A stretch of 53,039 nucleotides of DNA from Spirochaetota bacterium. Lineage in GTDB: Bacteria; Spirochaetota; UBA4802; UBA5550. Made by a program: the position numbers and the translations under genes. The notes beneath the pieces are model-generated. The model saw only the letters and a program-made list of their open reading frames with translations. It searched no databases and had not been told where the DNA came from. Each line of letters begins with the position of its first letter. Position 1 is the first letter of the stretch. The stretch spans positions 1-53,039 of the forward strand of contig JAFGJX010000038.1 in assembly GCA_016928865.1 (NCBI GenBank), read 5' to 3'. This document shows, piece by piece, positions 31,259 to 39,782 of this stretch.

Positions 31259-32992
31259 ATGAATCTTCTGCTTATTCTGGGTATTTCCATTATTGCTCTG
31301 CTCATCGGCTATATCTTTTACGGGCGCTATATCGAAAAGAACTTTGATGTTGACGGTACCCATGTGGCTCCATCAGTCGAGTTTCAGGATGATGTCGATT
31401 ATGTGCCGACGCACAAGATTGTAATCTTCGGCCATCACTTTGCGTCTATCGCCGGCGGCGGCCCGATTATAGGCCCATGCGTGGCCCTCGTTTTTGGTTT
31501 CGCTCCGGTGTGGCTCTGGATCGTCGTAGGGACCATATTCATAGGCGCGGTTCATGACTACTCGGTGCTCCTGGCGTCAATGCGTGAAAAGGGGAGATCA
31601 ATCGCCGAGATAGCGGAAAGGACGCTCGGGCGTAACGGTTTCCTCCTGTTTATAGGATTTACCATTATTATGCTTCTTATGGTCACCTCGGTTTTCCTGA
31701 CACTTACCACCACGGCACTTGCTTCAAAATATCCTGTAGAATTTTTTGGATCCGGAGATATCGGAATCCGGACGGTGGTCGAAAATGGCGTTACCTACGC
31801 CGTCATCGGTGGAATCGCTTCAACTTCGGTTATCGTGATTACCTGCTGTGCGCCGATCCTCGGTTATCTGTTGTATAAGAAAAAGGCCAATGTATGGCTC
31901 ATGGCCCTGGTTGCGATAGCGGTCTGTATTATCTCTATCCGGATTGGGCTGCTTTTCCCGATAAAAATTGATTCTTTCCTCTGGATGATTATACTTTCGG
32001 TATACACCATTTTCGCAGCTGGCGTGCCGGTCTGGGTGGTGCTCCAGCCCCGCGACTTCACCAACTCGTTTCTGCTCTATGGCGGCATTATCGGCATGCT
32101 GATTGGCACTGTTATCCTCGGCTTGCAGGGAGCGGTGGTTGAAGCGCCGATGTTCAACCTGGAAGCAGGGACGCAGCATCTTGGATATGTATGGCCGGTT
32201 CTTTTTATTACGGTAGCCTGCGGCGCTATTAGCGGCTTCCATGCCCTGGTGGCGGGCGGCACGACCGCCAAGCAGGTCAATTATGAAAAGCCTGATTCAA
32301 GGATAGTAGGTTTCGGGGGGATGTCCCTTGAAGCAATCCTTGCGTTGATGGTCATCTTAACAATAGGGTGCGGTTTGAGCTATGATAAACTTTGCGGTAT
32401 TGTGTTCCCGACAACAGTTGGAGTCAAGTCCAATCCGGTGCTTGCGTTCGCCCTTGGTGTAGGCGGCATGATGAATAAGTCCTTAGGGCTCCCGGTCGTC
32501 TATGGAACGATATTCGGCATCCTGATGGTGGAGGGATTTGTGGTAACCACTCTTGATACGGCGGTGCGCCTGAACAGATATCTCTTTGAAGAGTTGTGGC
32601 GTATGCTGTTCAAGAAAGTCCCAAAGATACTGGGGACATATATTTTTAATTCAGGTCTCTGTGTTGTTCTAATGTTCATTCTGGCGTATTTCAATGCGTT
32701 CAAACAGCTCTGGAATCTGTTTGGCGCTGCGAACCAGCTACTTGCCTCGCTCGCCTTGATCACGGTCAGCATCTGGCTTTTAAAGAAAGGCAAGAAGTAT
32801 CTGTTTACCATGATCCCCGGGCTTTTTATGCTGGTGACAACTATTGCGGCGCTTATTGTGATTCTGGTTAAGGTATATATCCCGAAAGGCAACTGGATGC
32901 TTTCAACAGGTGATATTATTCTCCTCTGCCTGTCTGTGGGTGTTTGTGTGTTGAGCATTAAACAGTTTAATAAAAGCAGGAAGGCGGCGTAG
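31259..32992 (+). CDS. cstA: Carbon starvation protein CstA (peptide/pyruvate transporter family)
   Basis: This 577-residue inner-membrane protein has about 16-17 transmembrane helices. CstA signatures are DYVPTHKIVIFGHHFASIAGGGPIIGPCVA (about 49-78), IGAVHDYSVLLASMREKGRSIAEIAE (about 97-122), WVVLQPRDFTNSFLLYGG and GFHALVAGGTTAKQVNYE. The C-terminus contains FGAANQLLASLALI, typical of the shorter CstA group. The family imports peptides or pyruvate under carbon limitation. CGGAGG precedes the ATG. It lies downstream of an M20 peptidase, consistent with peptide import plus hydrolysis. The 315-base gap after it is occupied by dispersed repeats. Confidence 0.95.
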   Translation: MNLLLILGISIIALLIGYIFYGRYIEKNFDVDGTHVAPSVEFQDDVDYVPTHKIVIFGHHFASIAGGGPIIGPCVALVFGFAPVWLWIVVGTIFIGAVHDYSVLLASMREKGRSIAEIAERTLGRNGFLLFIGFTIIMLLMVTSVFLTLTTTALASKYPVEFFGSGDIGIRTVVENGVTYAVIGGIASTSVIVITCCAPILGYLLYKKKANVWLMALVAIAVCIISIRIGLLFPIKIDSFLWMIILSVYTIFAAGVPVWVVLQPRDFTNSFLLYGGIIGMLIGTVILGLQGAVVEAPMFNLEAGTQHLGYVWPVLFITVACGAISGFHALVAGGTTAKQVNYEKPDSRIVGFGGMSLEAILALMVILTIGCGLSYDKLCGIVFPTTVGVKSNPVLAFALGVGGMMNKSLGLPVVYGTIFGILMVEGFVVTTLDTAVRLNRYLFEELWRMLFKKVPKILGTYIFNSGLCVVLMFILAYFNAFKQLWNLFGAANQLLASLALITVSIWLLKKGKKYLFTMIPGLFMLVTTIAALIVILVKVYIPKGNWMLSTGDIILLCLSVGVCVLSIKQFNKSRKAA

Positions 32993-33006
32993 TCCGCAGA
33001 GTTGCA

Positions 33007-33279
33007 GGGGTCAGAGTAAAACTGGTAGTTAATCGATAGTTATCGGTAACATGGTTGCTCTGACCCCCTCCTCAGCAGATAGTTACCAGTGCCAGTAAAA
33101 AAAATGTAATTATCAGATAGTTATCGGTAGGTAAAGAATATTCTGTCGTATTTAAATCTGACAGAAATAGATGTATAGTCAATTATTTGATGCCTTTATT
33201 ACACAATAGTTATCATTTCAACTTGCTTACTCTGACCCCGGAGGCCGATAGTTATCGATAGGCATCTTGCTCTGACCCC
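33007..33279. repeat. Dense array of A/B repeats, both orientations
   Basis: Elements in order are A (33007-33020), reversed B (33034-33049), reversed A (33058-33067), a degenerate B-like AGATAGTTACC (33077-33087), reversed B (33116-33129), and a degenerate B (ATAGTTATCA near 33206). Then come reversed A (33227-33239), a B variant (33245-33257) and reversed A (33269-33279). The first A and reversed A can pair as ten-base arms around B. This is almost the entire gap between cstA and the MBL gene. Confidence 0.85.
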
Positions 33280-33307
33280 GAAGGTCATAAAAAGGAATAT
33301 ATATACC

Positions 33308-34213
33308 ATGAAGCAGCTTGCGAGCGGGCAAATCCATGACCGGATCCACGCGATCGCCAATCCGGCCTACCCTGCGTATCTTGTCAGGGGCACTACAAAG
33401 AGCCTTATGATCGAAGCTGGCATCAATATGATGGGGCCGCTCTACGTATCATCGCTCAGGGAGATTCTGGGAGATGCCTGCCGGCTTGACTATCTGTTTA
33501 TCACCCATTCTCACTATGACCACCTGGGTGCTGCGCATTATTTAAGGAAAAATATTCCTGCACTGAAGATTGGTGCGCATGAGAGGGTCGCGCAGCTCTT
33601 AATAAAAGAATCGGTCCTTGAGATGATGAACCGGCTCAGCGAGATTCAGCGGGCCCTTTTCAGCGAAATCGCCGGAGACGAGGACCTGACGATACGACCG
33701 ATGGATATCGACCTGACCCTGCGGGATGGGGATGAGATTGATCTTGGCGGGCTCACCTGCCGTGTGTACGGGACGCCAGGTCATACGCGGGACTCGCTTT
33801 CTTTTTACATTCCGGAGTTGAAGGCCCTGTTTTCTGGCGAAGCGGCCGGCGTGCCGCAGGGGACGGATGGCAACGAGCCCCAGGTTGAATTTCTCTCCTC
33901 ATACGGTGATTACCTTGCCTCCATTGACCGGATGATCGCTCTGGAACCTGAGATCCTCTGCATTGGACACGGCTGGGTCTTTAGCGGAACTGACGCGATG
34001 GGTTTCCTGCTAAAATCACGTGAGGCTACATTTGCGTACCGTGAACTCATCGAGGACTTCATCCGGGAGGCGGGCGGCGATCTGGAAAGAGCGATTGAGA
34101 TGATTGCGCGAAAGGAATATGATGAAAAGGGTACGATCTTCCAGGAGCGAAACGCCTATATTACGAACCTTACCGCCCAGGTGAAGCATATCGCCGGTCT
34201 CGAGAAAAATTAG
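33308..34213 (+). CDS. Metallo-beta-lactamase-fold hydrolase
   Basis: This 301-residue soluble protein has the metal motif THSHYDHLG (HxHxDH, about 77-85), GTPGHTRDSL with the third His (about 156-165), the Asp/Glu position in LFSGEAAG, and CIGHGWVF with the last His near 219. The C-terminal 80 residues are helical (AFAYRELIEDFIREAGGDLERAIEMIARKEYDEKG), as in glyoxalase II-like or lactonase-like members. The substrate cannot be told. AAGGAA precedes the ATG. The upstream region is packed with repeats and no clear promoter is visible in it. It converges with a small exported-protein gene. Confidence 0.9.
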   Translation: MKQLASGQIHDRIHAIANPAYPAYLVRGTTKSLMIEAGINMMGPLYVSSLREILGDACRLDYLFITHSHYDHLGAAHYLRKNIPALKIGAHERVAQLLIKESVLEMMNRLSEIQRALFSEIAGDEDLTIRPMDIDLTLRDGDEIDLGGLTCRVYGTPGHTRDSLSFYIPELKALFSGEAAGVPQGTDGNEPQVEFLSSYGDYLASIDRMIALEPEILCIGHGWVFSGTDAMGFLLKSREATFAYRELIEDFIREAGGDLERAIEMIARKEYDEKGTIFQERNAYITNLTAQVKHIAGLEKN

Positions 34214-34219
34214 TTCCGA

Positions 34220-34597
34220 TTATTTGTTGCCGTTGACGCGCGAGAATTCACATACAATCGATTTCTGTGGTGATGTGAGCGTGACGATAAGCCGGTTTCT
34301 GTTGTCTGACAGGGCGTAGGTGTATCCGAACATCTCCTCTCCCTTTTTGCTCCTGAAGTCAAGCAGGTCTCCCCTGGATTTGCCCACAAGTTCCAGCACC
34401 GTTTTTTTGCCGTCAAGGAGTTCCCACGAGATCCGGTATTTGTTAAAGCGAATTTTTTGCATCTCGATGGATTTACCGCACCAGGGGTCACGGAATGTCG
34501 GTATCTTCCGGTATTTCCCGTTAAAATCAGAAATGAGGGCAAAGCCTCCGGTTGCGCAGAACACGGCAATGATGATGGTAATAATTCGTAGATTCAT
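34220..34597 (-). CDS. Small exported protein, unknown function
   Basis: This 125-residue protein has a Sec signal peptide (MNLRIITIIIAVFCATGGFA, cleavage near residue 20). The mature domain of about 105 residues is beta-rich and basic: IEMQKIRFNKYRISWELLDGKKTVLELVG, DFRSKKGEEMFGYTYALSDNRNRLIVTLTS, KSIVCEFSRVNG. Only one Cys lies in each half, so a single disulfide is possible. The family is not recognised. It is placed between convergent MBL (six bases away) and the co-directional site-2 protease gene upstream. Confidence 0.72.
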   Translation of the reverse strand: MNLRIITIIIAVFCATGGFALISDFNGKYRKIPTFRDPWCGKSIEMQKIRFNKYRISWELLDGKKTVLELVGKSRGDLLDFRSKKGEEMFGYTYALSDNRNRLIVTLTSPQKSIVCEFSRVNGNK

Positions 34598-34652
34598 ACT
34601 ATCATATCCCGAGCCGCCTGTGTCATGATCCCGGCGGCATCCGTATGTTTTA

Positions 34653-35375
34653 TCATGAATAACTTAACAACAGTCTGCCCGCATCCATTACGGTTGCGTA
34701 CACCATAACGCCGATAACAAGGAGCCAGCCGAAAATCATTATCGGCAGGTAGGCGGCGCGAAGCCGCACACTGATCCGCTCCAGGAGGCAGAGTATTATT
34801 TTTCCTCCGTCAAGGACGGGCAGGGGGAGCATGTTGAATACGGCGAGGTTGGCGCTCAGCATGAGTGCCAGTTTGATCGCGTTTGTGCCATCCTCTCCTA
34901 TGTATTTGCCTCCCTGATGAAGAATTCCGGCGATGCCCATGATGCTGCCGTTGCCGGTAAAAAGTTCTGACAGGGACAGCATGATCCTTCTGATAATGTC
35001 AGCCGTTTGCCTGAATGGTTCAACAAGGACGCCGGTCGATGTGAACCCTGAGTGGATGATGTTGAGTATGGCGAACAGAACCAGGGTTGCGATAAGATTG
35101 GCCGCCGGGCCGCCCAGCGCAAAGGCAATCCTCTTCCATATGGGTATGTGAAAATAATCGTCCTGATCGCGCACGGCCGGAAGAACATATCCCCCCAGCG
35201 GAATGAGTGAAATGCGATACTCGGTTGCGCCCATACTTTTTTTAATGAGCGCGGGACCGAACCCGATTGAAAATAGTTCCACGGGTATGCCTGCCGCACG
35301 CGCGGCCAGGAAATGTCCCAACTCGTGAATGAGTATGAGAGTACCCAGAATGAAAAGGACCCAGAGATAGTTCAT
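34653..35375 (-). CDS. M50 site-2 protease-like intramembrane metalloprotease
   Basis: From the ATG at 35375 (GGGGGA just upstream) the protein has 240 residues and about six transmembrane helices. The zinc motif is His17-Glu18-LG-His21 in LILIHELGHFLAARAAGIPVELFSIGFGP. The second motif, FNMLPLPVLDGGK, supplies the Asp ligand. YRISLIPLGGYV and WKRIAFALGGPAANL are RseP/RasP family blocks. No PDZ domain is visible between the two motifs, so it is a short form. It may cleave anti-sigma factors or signal-peptide remnants in the membrane. It is 118 bases downstream of fba on the same strand. Confidence 0.9.
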   Translation of the reverse strand: MNYLWVLFILGTLILIHELGHFLAARAAGIPVELFSIGFGPALIKKSMGATEYRISLIPLGGYVLPAVRDQDDYFHIPIWKRIAFALGGPAANLIATLVLFAILNIIHSGFTSTGVLVEPFRQTADIIRRIMLSLSELFTGNGSIMGIAGILHQGGKYIGEDGTNAIKLALMLSANLAVFNMLPLPVLDGGKIILCLLERISVRLRAAYLPIMIFGWLLVIGVMVYATVMDAGRLLLSYS

Positions 35376-35493
35376 CTGTCCCCCGCAATTGATATATGCT
35401 AAAATTGGGAAAATAATTCTCGCTTTTGTTACATAAGATTTTTTCAAAAAGCGATACCCCGGCTTGCCCCGGGGCATCACTTTCGCTTTCATG

Positions 35494-36780
35494 CTAATCG
35501 CTGTGGTCCTTGCCGGAGGTATCGGGCGCTTTTACGAACGCCTTAGCCTTCTCCATAATCTTTTCCTTCGTCCATTTCTTCGGGTCCTCTATGCGGCCCG
35601 CTTTCGGACCCAGGTCGTAGGATTTTGCCTTGAGTATCGCCTCGATGCCGAGCGGGGCCGTGTCTTTCGAGTTGAGCACGTTCACGAGCATGCCGTATAC
35701 GAAGTCCTCAACCCGTTTCGCCATGCGTTCGCGGACATCCTGTGGCAGGGCGGTGAGCTTGTTCTCGAAGGGGAGGTTGAGCTTCTTGTAATCGCCCCCC
35801 TTGAGCTGCTTGTCTTTGGCGTACGTGACCATCTCTTCCCACATCTCCTCGGTAACGCCGGCGCCTTTCGTCTTCTTGAAGTTCTTGTTTTCGTCCATGA
35901 TGGCGTTGCCGTAGTCGTTGACCTCGAGGCCCCAGGAGATCATCTGGAGAGCGGTGGCGACGTTCGCCTTCGTCGTCCTGGTCTTCTGCGCGATCTGGCG
36001 GAGGCGCTCCGAGCTGTTGCCCGATGTCCCGTGCTGTGCGCCGGAGACCTTGTATTTCTCGATCGCCCTGTGTATCTGCGCGGTGAGGTCAACCTGTATA
36101 CCCGCGTCGCTCTCCTCGATCCCGTGCGTGGTGCCGTTGTTCAGCGCGATCCAGTCGGGAAAGATGTCGTGCGCGTTCAGGCCCTGTATGAGGAAGAGCG
36201 CTTCCTCCGGCGTGGACAGGCCCTCTTTTCCCTTGATTTCGCCCACCTCGGTTTCCAGCCCGGCCCATTTCGGCACGAGCGGGTTGAGCTCGATGCTCGC
36301 GAGAAGGTTCCTGTCGTCAGGGAGGTGCGATGCGTCGATCGCGATTGAGGTCATGCCGGCGTCAAACATAGAGGGAATTTCGATCTTTGCCGCGGCCAGG
36401 TCCTTGTCGTTCTGGATGCCGTAGTGGTCGGCATGGATGGCGACCGGCACCGTGATTTTGAGTTCGTTGCATACGGCGTCGATCATGGTGGCCATATTCC
36501 AGTAATTGACGGCGCAATAGGCCTTGGCGCCGCCTTCGGATTTCGCGATCTCGAGGATGATGCCGGCGTTCGCGCGTTGTGCCGCCATCAGGGCGCCGCG
36601 TATGACGAAGCTGTTCCGCACATTGGCGGCGATGGCAATGGCGTTGCCCTTTGCCATCATGGCCCGGTCGATCACCTTGCCGCTCACGAGGAGTGCTTTC
36701 GAGTTGGGAAACAGTTTTGTTATGTTCGGCGGCCTGCCGACCTCGAGCGCTTTGATAAAGTCCTTGTCATGGGTGGGCAT
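35494..36780 (-). CDS. fba: Class II fructose-bisphosphate aldolase, long form
   Basis: This 428-residue zinc aldolase cleaves or forms fructose-1,6-bisphosphate in glycolysis/gluconeogenesis. Family features are RGALMAAQRANAGIILEIAKSE, PVAIHADHYG with Zn-binding His and catalytic Asp (about 113-122), SIAIDASHLPDDRN, the Glu-rich GLETEVGEIKGKEG, ALNNGTTHGI with further ligands, and SGAQHGTSGNSSE binding phosphate. It is longer than the approximately 310-360-residue common forms because of C-terminal helical segments. GGAGGAA precedes the ATG. Gluconeogenic use would fit an acetogenic or amino-acid-using cell. Confidence 0.9.
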   Translation of the reverse strand: MPTHDKDFIKALEVGRPPNITKLFPNSKALLVSGKVIDRAMMAKGNAIAIAANVRNSFVIRGALMAAQRANAGIILEIAKSEGGAKAYCAVNYWNMATMIDAVCNELKITVPVAIHADHYGIQNDKDLAAAKIEIPSMFDAGMTSIAIDASHLPDDRNLLASIELNPLVPKWAGLETEVGEIKGKEGLSTPEEALFLIQGLNAHDIFPDWIALNNGTTHGIEESDAGIQVDLTAQIHRAIEKYKVSGAQHGTSGNSSERLRQIAQKTRTTKANVATALQMISWGLEVNDYGNAIMDENKNFKKTKGAGVTEEMWEEMVTYAKDKQLKGGDYKKLNLPFENKLTALPQDVRERMAKRVEDFVYGMLVNVLNSKDTAPLGIEAILKAKSYDLGPKAGRIEDPKKWTKEKIMEKAKAFVKAPDTSGKDHSD

Positions 36781-36927
36781 GATGTTCCTCCTCTCTGTAG
36801 ATTGTGATGTGAAATGAATAAATGAAAAAATATGGCCAACTAGTGTTGTGATATATCTGCAAATCTTGATAGAATTTGATTTTTTATCAAGCCAAAATTG
36901 TTATTAATGACGACTTTATGGGTTTTA

Positions 36928-36956
36928 TTGACAAACGCAAAAACACTATATAAAAT
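36928..36956 (+). promoter_or_regulatory. Sigma70 promoter upstream of the CsgG-domain gene
   Basis: Perfect TTGACA at 36928-36933, a 17-base spacer and TAAAAT at 36951-36956 lie 130 bases before the next gene. The 305-base gap between fba and this gene is AT-rich and otherwise holds nothing recognisable. Confidence 0.65.
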
Positions 36957-37085
36957 AACAGGTTTGTATAAAACAGGTATGGCGTCAGGATAAAAAATAA
37001 TTGAGTTTTTATATCTGGTTGACTATTCTGGCATGAGTAAAATAAGAATTTCCACCTGCCTGACACTCATGATGGGGTTTCAATT

Positions 37086-38081
37086 ATGCAGAAGTTTTTC
37101 TTTGCAGCATGTCTGGCCGCAATCATGGCTTTTCCTGCCCTTGCCGGGGAAAAAATGACGATGGCGATCATGGATTTCGAGGCCAGGGACGTGCCGCGGT
37201 CTGACGCGGTTAAGGTCTCGGAGCTCATCCGCACGGAGCTCATCAACACCGGCGAATACATTCTGGTCGAGCGGTCGCAGGTGGATAAAATACTCCGCGA
37301 GCAGGGCTTCCAGATGACCGGGTGCACCGATGTTGCCTGCGCTGTGCAGGTGGGAAAGCTGCTGAGCGCGCGCAAGATACTGGTGGGGAGCGTGATGAGA
37401 ATCGGCGATACCATTACTATCGCCGGGAGGGTGGTTGACGTGCAGAAGGGGATCAACGAATTCGGCGAAAAGGTGGCGGTTGATTCACGAAACGAGCTGG
37501 TATACGGCGTGGAGCAGTTCTGTGAAAAGCTTTCCGAGCGCATTACCGGAAAACCTTCTAAGAAGAGAAAGGAAGAAAAGAAAAAAACAGCTGTCAAATA
37601 TTATTCATATACCTATAGCTCCTATGATGCGGTGAGTGATCCAACGGGATGGATCGCTCTCGGGTCGTTTCTCGCCGGAGGCGTGATCTGCGCGGGAAAC
37701 GCGATCGCCTATAAATTCAAGGTGTCCCCCCTCAACACCCAGATCGACGGCTCGATGTTCATGCTGGCGGGCTCCATCGGGTGGACCGATCCGATACTGC
37801 TCTACTACTTTTACAGCGATATACAGGGCAAGAAAAAGGAGATCCGCGACGCAGAACGTACCCGGAACACCGTTTATTACGTGGGTGCGGGGTTTGGCGG
37901 CTTTGCCGCGATCATGTTTATCACCTTCATCGGCCGGTATATCCATAACAGCGTGGCGGTGAACGAAATTCCAGAACCGGGCCAGGTCGCGTTCTGCATC
38001 CCGGTATCGGGCACAGCCGGTCAGGCATTGAACATGAATAACGAACTTAATTTCGGGCTCGGCCTGAGCGCGAGCTGGTGA
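37086..38081 (+). CDS. CsgG-domain exported protein with C-terminal membrane segments
   Basis: This 331-residue protein has a signal peptide (MQKFFFAACLAAIMAFPALA). Residues about 24-150 form a CsgG/curli-assembly type domain: MAIMDFEARDVPRSDAVKVSELIRTELINTG, ILVERSQVDKILREQGF, CTDVACAVQVGKLLSARKILVGSVMRIGDTITIAGRVVDV. A Lys-rich linker (PSKKRKEEKKKT) is followed by hydrophobic segments near 195-215 and 265-285. The domain assembles oligomers at the outer membrane or in the periplasm in other bacteria. The specific role here is unknown. Its stop overlaps a possible GTG start of the TlpA-like gene. Confidence 0.82.
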   Translation: MQKFFFAACLAAIMAFPALAGEKMTMAIMDFEARDVPRSDAVKVSELIRTELINTGEYILVERSQVDKILREQGFQMTGCTDVACAVQVGKLLSARKILVGSVMRIGDTITIAGRVVDVQKGINEFGEKVAVDSRNELVYGVEQFCEKLSERITGKPSKKRKEEKKKTAVKYYSYTYSSYDAVSDPTGWIALGSFLAGGVICAGNAIAYKFKVSPLNTQIDGSMFMLAGSIGWTDPILLYYFYSDIQGKKKEIRDAERTRNTVYYVGAGFGGFAAIMFITFIGRYIHNSVAVNEIPEPGQVAFCIPVSGTAGQALNMNNELNFGLGLSASW

Positions 38082-38101
38082 TTGACCTGCCGGACCGGGT
38101 G

Positions 38102-38605
38102 ATGAGAACGAAGCTATACCTCATTATTGCACTGCTTGTTGTTGCGGCCGGCGTATCGGCGCGCTCCGCGCCCAGGCCGGCCCCCGGGTTCGCCCTGCAG
38201 AACAATCGGGGCGACATGGTGTTCAAGTCTTCTCTCAAGGGGAACCTGCTCATATCCTTTTTTGCCAGCTATTGCCGGCCCTGTGCGAAGGAGCTTCCCC
38301 TGCTGGCGGCCCTTGAAAAAAAATATGGGGCGCAGAAGAGTATGTCCATTGTCCTCATCTCCGCTGACGTGAACGATACGGACGGCGACGCAAAGCAGAA
38401 GGCGGACAGGTTTTTACGAAAGGCCGGCATCGAGCGTGACTATCTCCTGGATATGTACCATGTCGTTATAGAAAAATATAATCCGAAAAAGATGCTTCCC
38501 GCCGTATTTCTTGTGAATCGCGCCGGGTATATCGTGTTCAGCGAGATCGGCGCCAGAGAAGACACTCTGCAGAGGCTGGAAGAGGCCATCCGGAATTTAC
38601 GGTAG
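38102..38605 (+). CDS. TlpA-like periplasmic thioredoxin-fold protein
   Basis: From the ATG at 38102 the protein has 167 residues with a signal peptide (MRTKLYLIIALLVVAAGVSA). A GTG at 38078 overlapping the previous stop as GTGA is the alternative start and would indicate coupling. The thioredoxin fold shows APGFALQNNRGDMVFKSSLKG, LLISFFASYCRPCAKELPLLAAL with CxxC Cys-Arg-Pro-Cys, VLISADVNDTDGDAKQKADRFLRKAG, and the cis-Pro segment MLPAVFLVNRAGYIVF. It is likely to reduce or isomerise disulfides in the periplasm. It is co-directional with and adjacent to the CsgG-domain gene. Confidence 0.87.
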   Translation: MRTKLYLIIALLVVAAGVSARSAPRPAPGFALQNNRGDMVFKSSLKGNLLISFFASYCRPCAKELPLLAALEKKYGAQKSMSIVLISADVNDTDGDAKQKADRFLRKAGIERDYLLDMYHVVIEKYNPKKMLPAVFLVNRAGYIVFSEIGAREDTLQRLEEAIRNLR

Positions 38606-38798
38606 AGAGAGATTTTGATGTAACTTTCTCGCCCAATTCCGCACTTACAAGTTTGTTATATCCCGATTGAAACAGGGGGGCCGGCGTGTTCAAGACGCCG
38701 GTTTTGTTAAAATATGCCGGATTTTTCTTGTGGACAAAAATCATAAATCGTAAAAGTACTGGCCTGTTATTTGCCACTTTTGTGTTTGGAGAAGTGTT

Positions 38799-39782
38799 AT
38801 GGATTACGCCGAGATTGAAAAGCTCACTGAAAAGGTGAAGGCTGAAAATGACTTTGTGGGCATGATTAAATCCGAGATCGCGAAGGTCATCGTGGGCCAG
38901 GAGGCCCTTATCGACCGGATACTGATTGCCTTCATATCGGAAGGGCACATCCTGCTGGAAGGGCTGCCGGGCCTCGCCAAGACCCTCGCCATACGGGTCT
39001 TTGCCCGCGTCATAGACACCTCGTTCCAGCGCGTCCAGTTCACGCCTGACCTGCTCCCCGCCGACCTCATCGGCACCCGCATCTACAACCCGAAGGAGCT
39101 CGACTTTTTCACCCGCAAGGGGCCTATCTTTACGAACCTGCTCCTCGCGGACGAAATCAACCGTGCGCCGGCCAAGGTGCAGTCGGCCCTGCTCCAGTGC
39201 ATGGAGGAGCGGCAGGTAACGATAGGCGAGGGCACGCACGCGCTTGGAAAACCCTTCATGGTGCTGGCCACGGAGAACCCGATAGAGCAGGAGGGCACCT
39301 ATCCGTTGCCCGAGGCGCAGCTCGACCGGTTCTTCATGAAGGTACTGGTGGAGTATCCCTCGCACGAGCAGGAGAAGGAGATCCTGGGCCGCTTCAGCGA
39401 CATCAGGGTTGATAACGTGAGCAGGGTGATCACGCCGGAAAAGATCGCTAAAAAGGCGGAAATAATTGAGAAGATATATATCGACGACAAGCTTATCGAT
39501 TACATCGTCACCATCGTGGGCGAGACCAGGAGTCCCACGCGGAAGGAGCTGAAGAAGTACATCGAGTTCGGCGCGAGCCCGCGCGCGTCGATCGCTCTCA
39601 TGAAGGCGTCGCGCTGCATCGCGTTTATCAGGGGGCGCGGCTTCGTCACGCCCGACGATATTAAGGAAATCGGCGCGGACGTGCTGCGGCATCGTATTAT
39701 CCTCTCCTACGAGGCGGAGGCGGACGGGAAGAGCGCCGATGATGTGGTGAAGATGTTGTTCGATTCGGTGGAGGTCCCGTAA
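38799..39782 (+). CDS. moxR: MoxR-family AAA+ ATPase
   Basis: This 327-residue cytoplasmic ATPase acts as a chaperone for vWA-domain proteins. Walker A is GLPGLAKT at 55-62, Walker B is LLLADEINRAPAKVQSALLQCMEE, and sensor 1 is VLATENPIEQEGTYPLPEAQLDRFFMK. The C-terminal lid carries SPRASIALMKASRCIAFIRGRGFVTPDDIK. GGAG precedes the ATG. It is the first gene of a seven-gene block (moxR, DUF58, BatD-like, batA, batB, batC, batD) with overlaps or gaps under five bases. A 193-base stretch upstream has no repeats and no convincing promoter. Confidence 0.96.
   Translation: MDYAEIEKLTEKVKAENDFVGMIKSEIAKVIVGQEALIDRILIAFISEGHILLEGLPGLAKTLAIRVFARVIDTSFQRVQFTPDLLPADLIGTRIYNPKELDFFTRKGPIFTNLLLADEINRAPAKVQSALLQCMEERQVTIGEGTHALGKPFMVLATENPIEQEGTYPLPEAQLDRFFMKVLVEYPSHEQEKEILGRFSDIRVDNVSRVITPEKIAKKAEIIEKIYIDDKLIDYIVTIVGETRSPTRKELKKYIEFGASPRASIALMKASRCIAFIRGRGFVTPDDIKEIGADVLRHRIILSYEAEADGKSADDVVKMLFDSVEVP

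Noticed and set aside
33007..33279. CRISPR array
   Set aside because: Repeats occur in both orientations with irregular spacing and short, non-unique spacers, and no cas genes are present.
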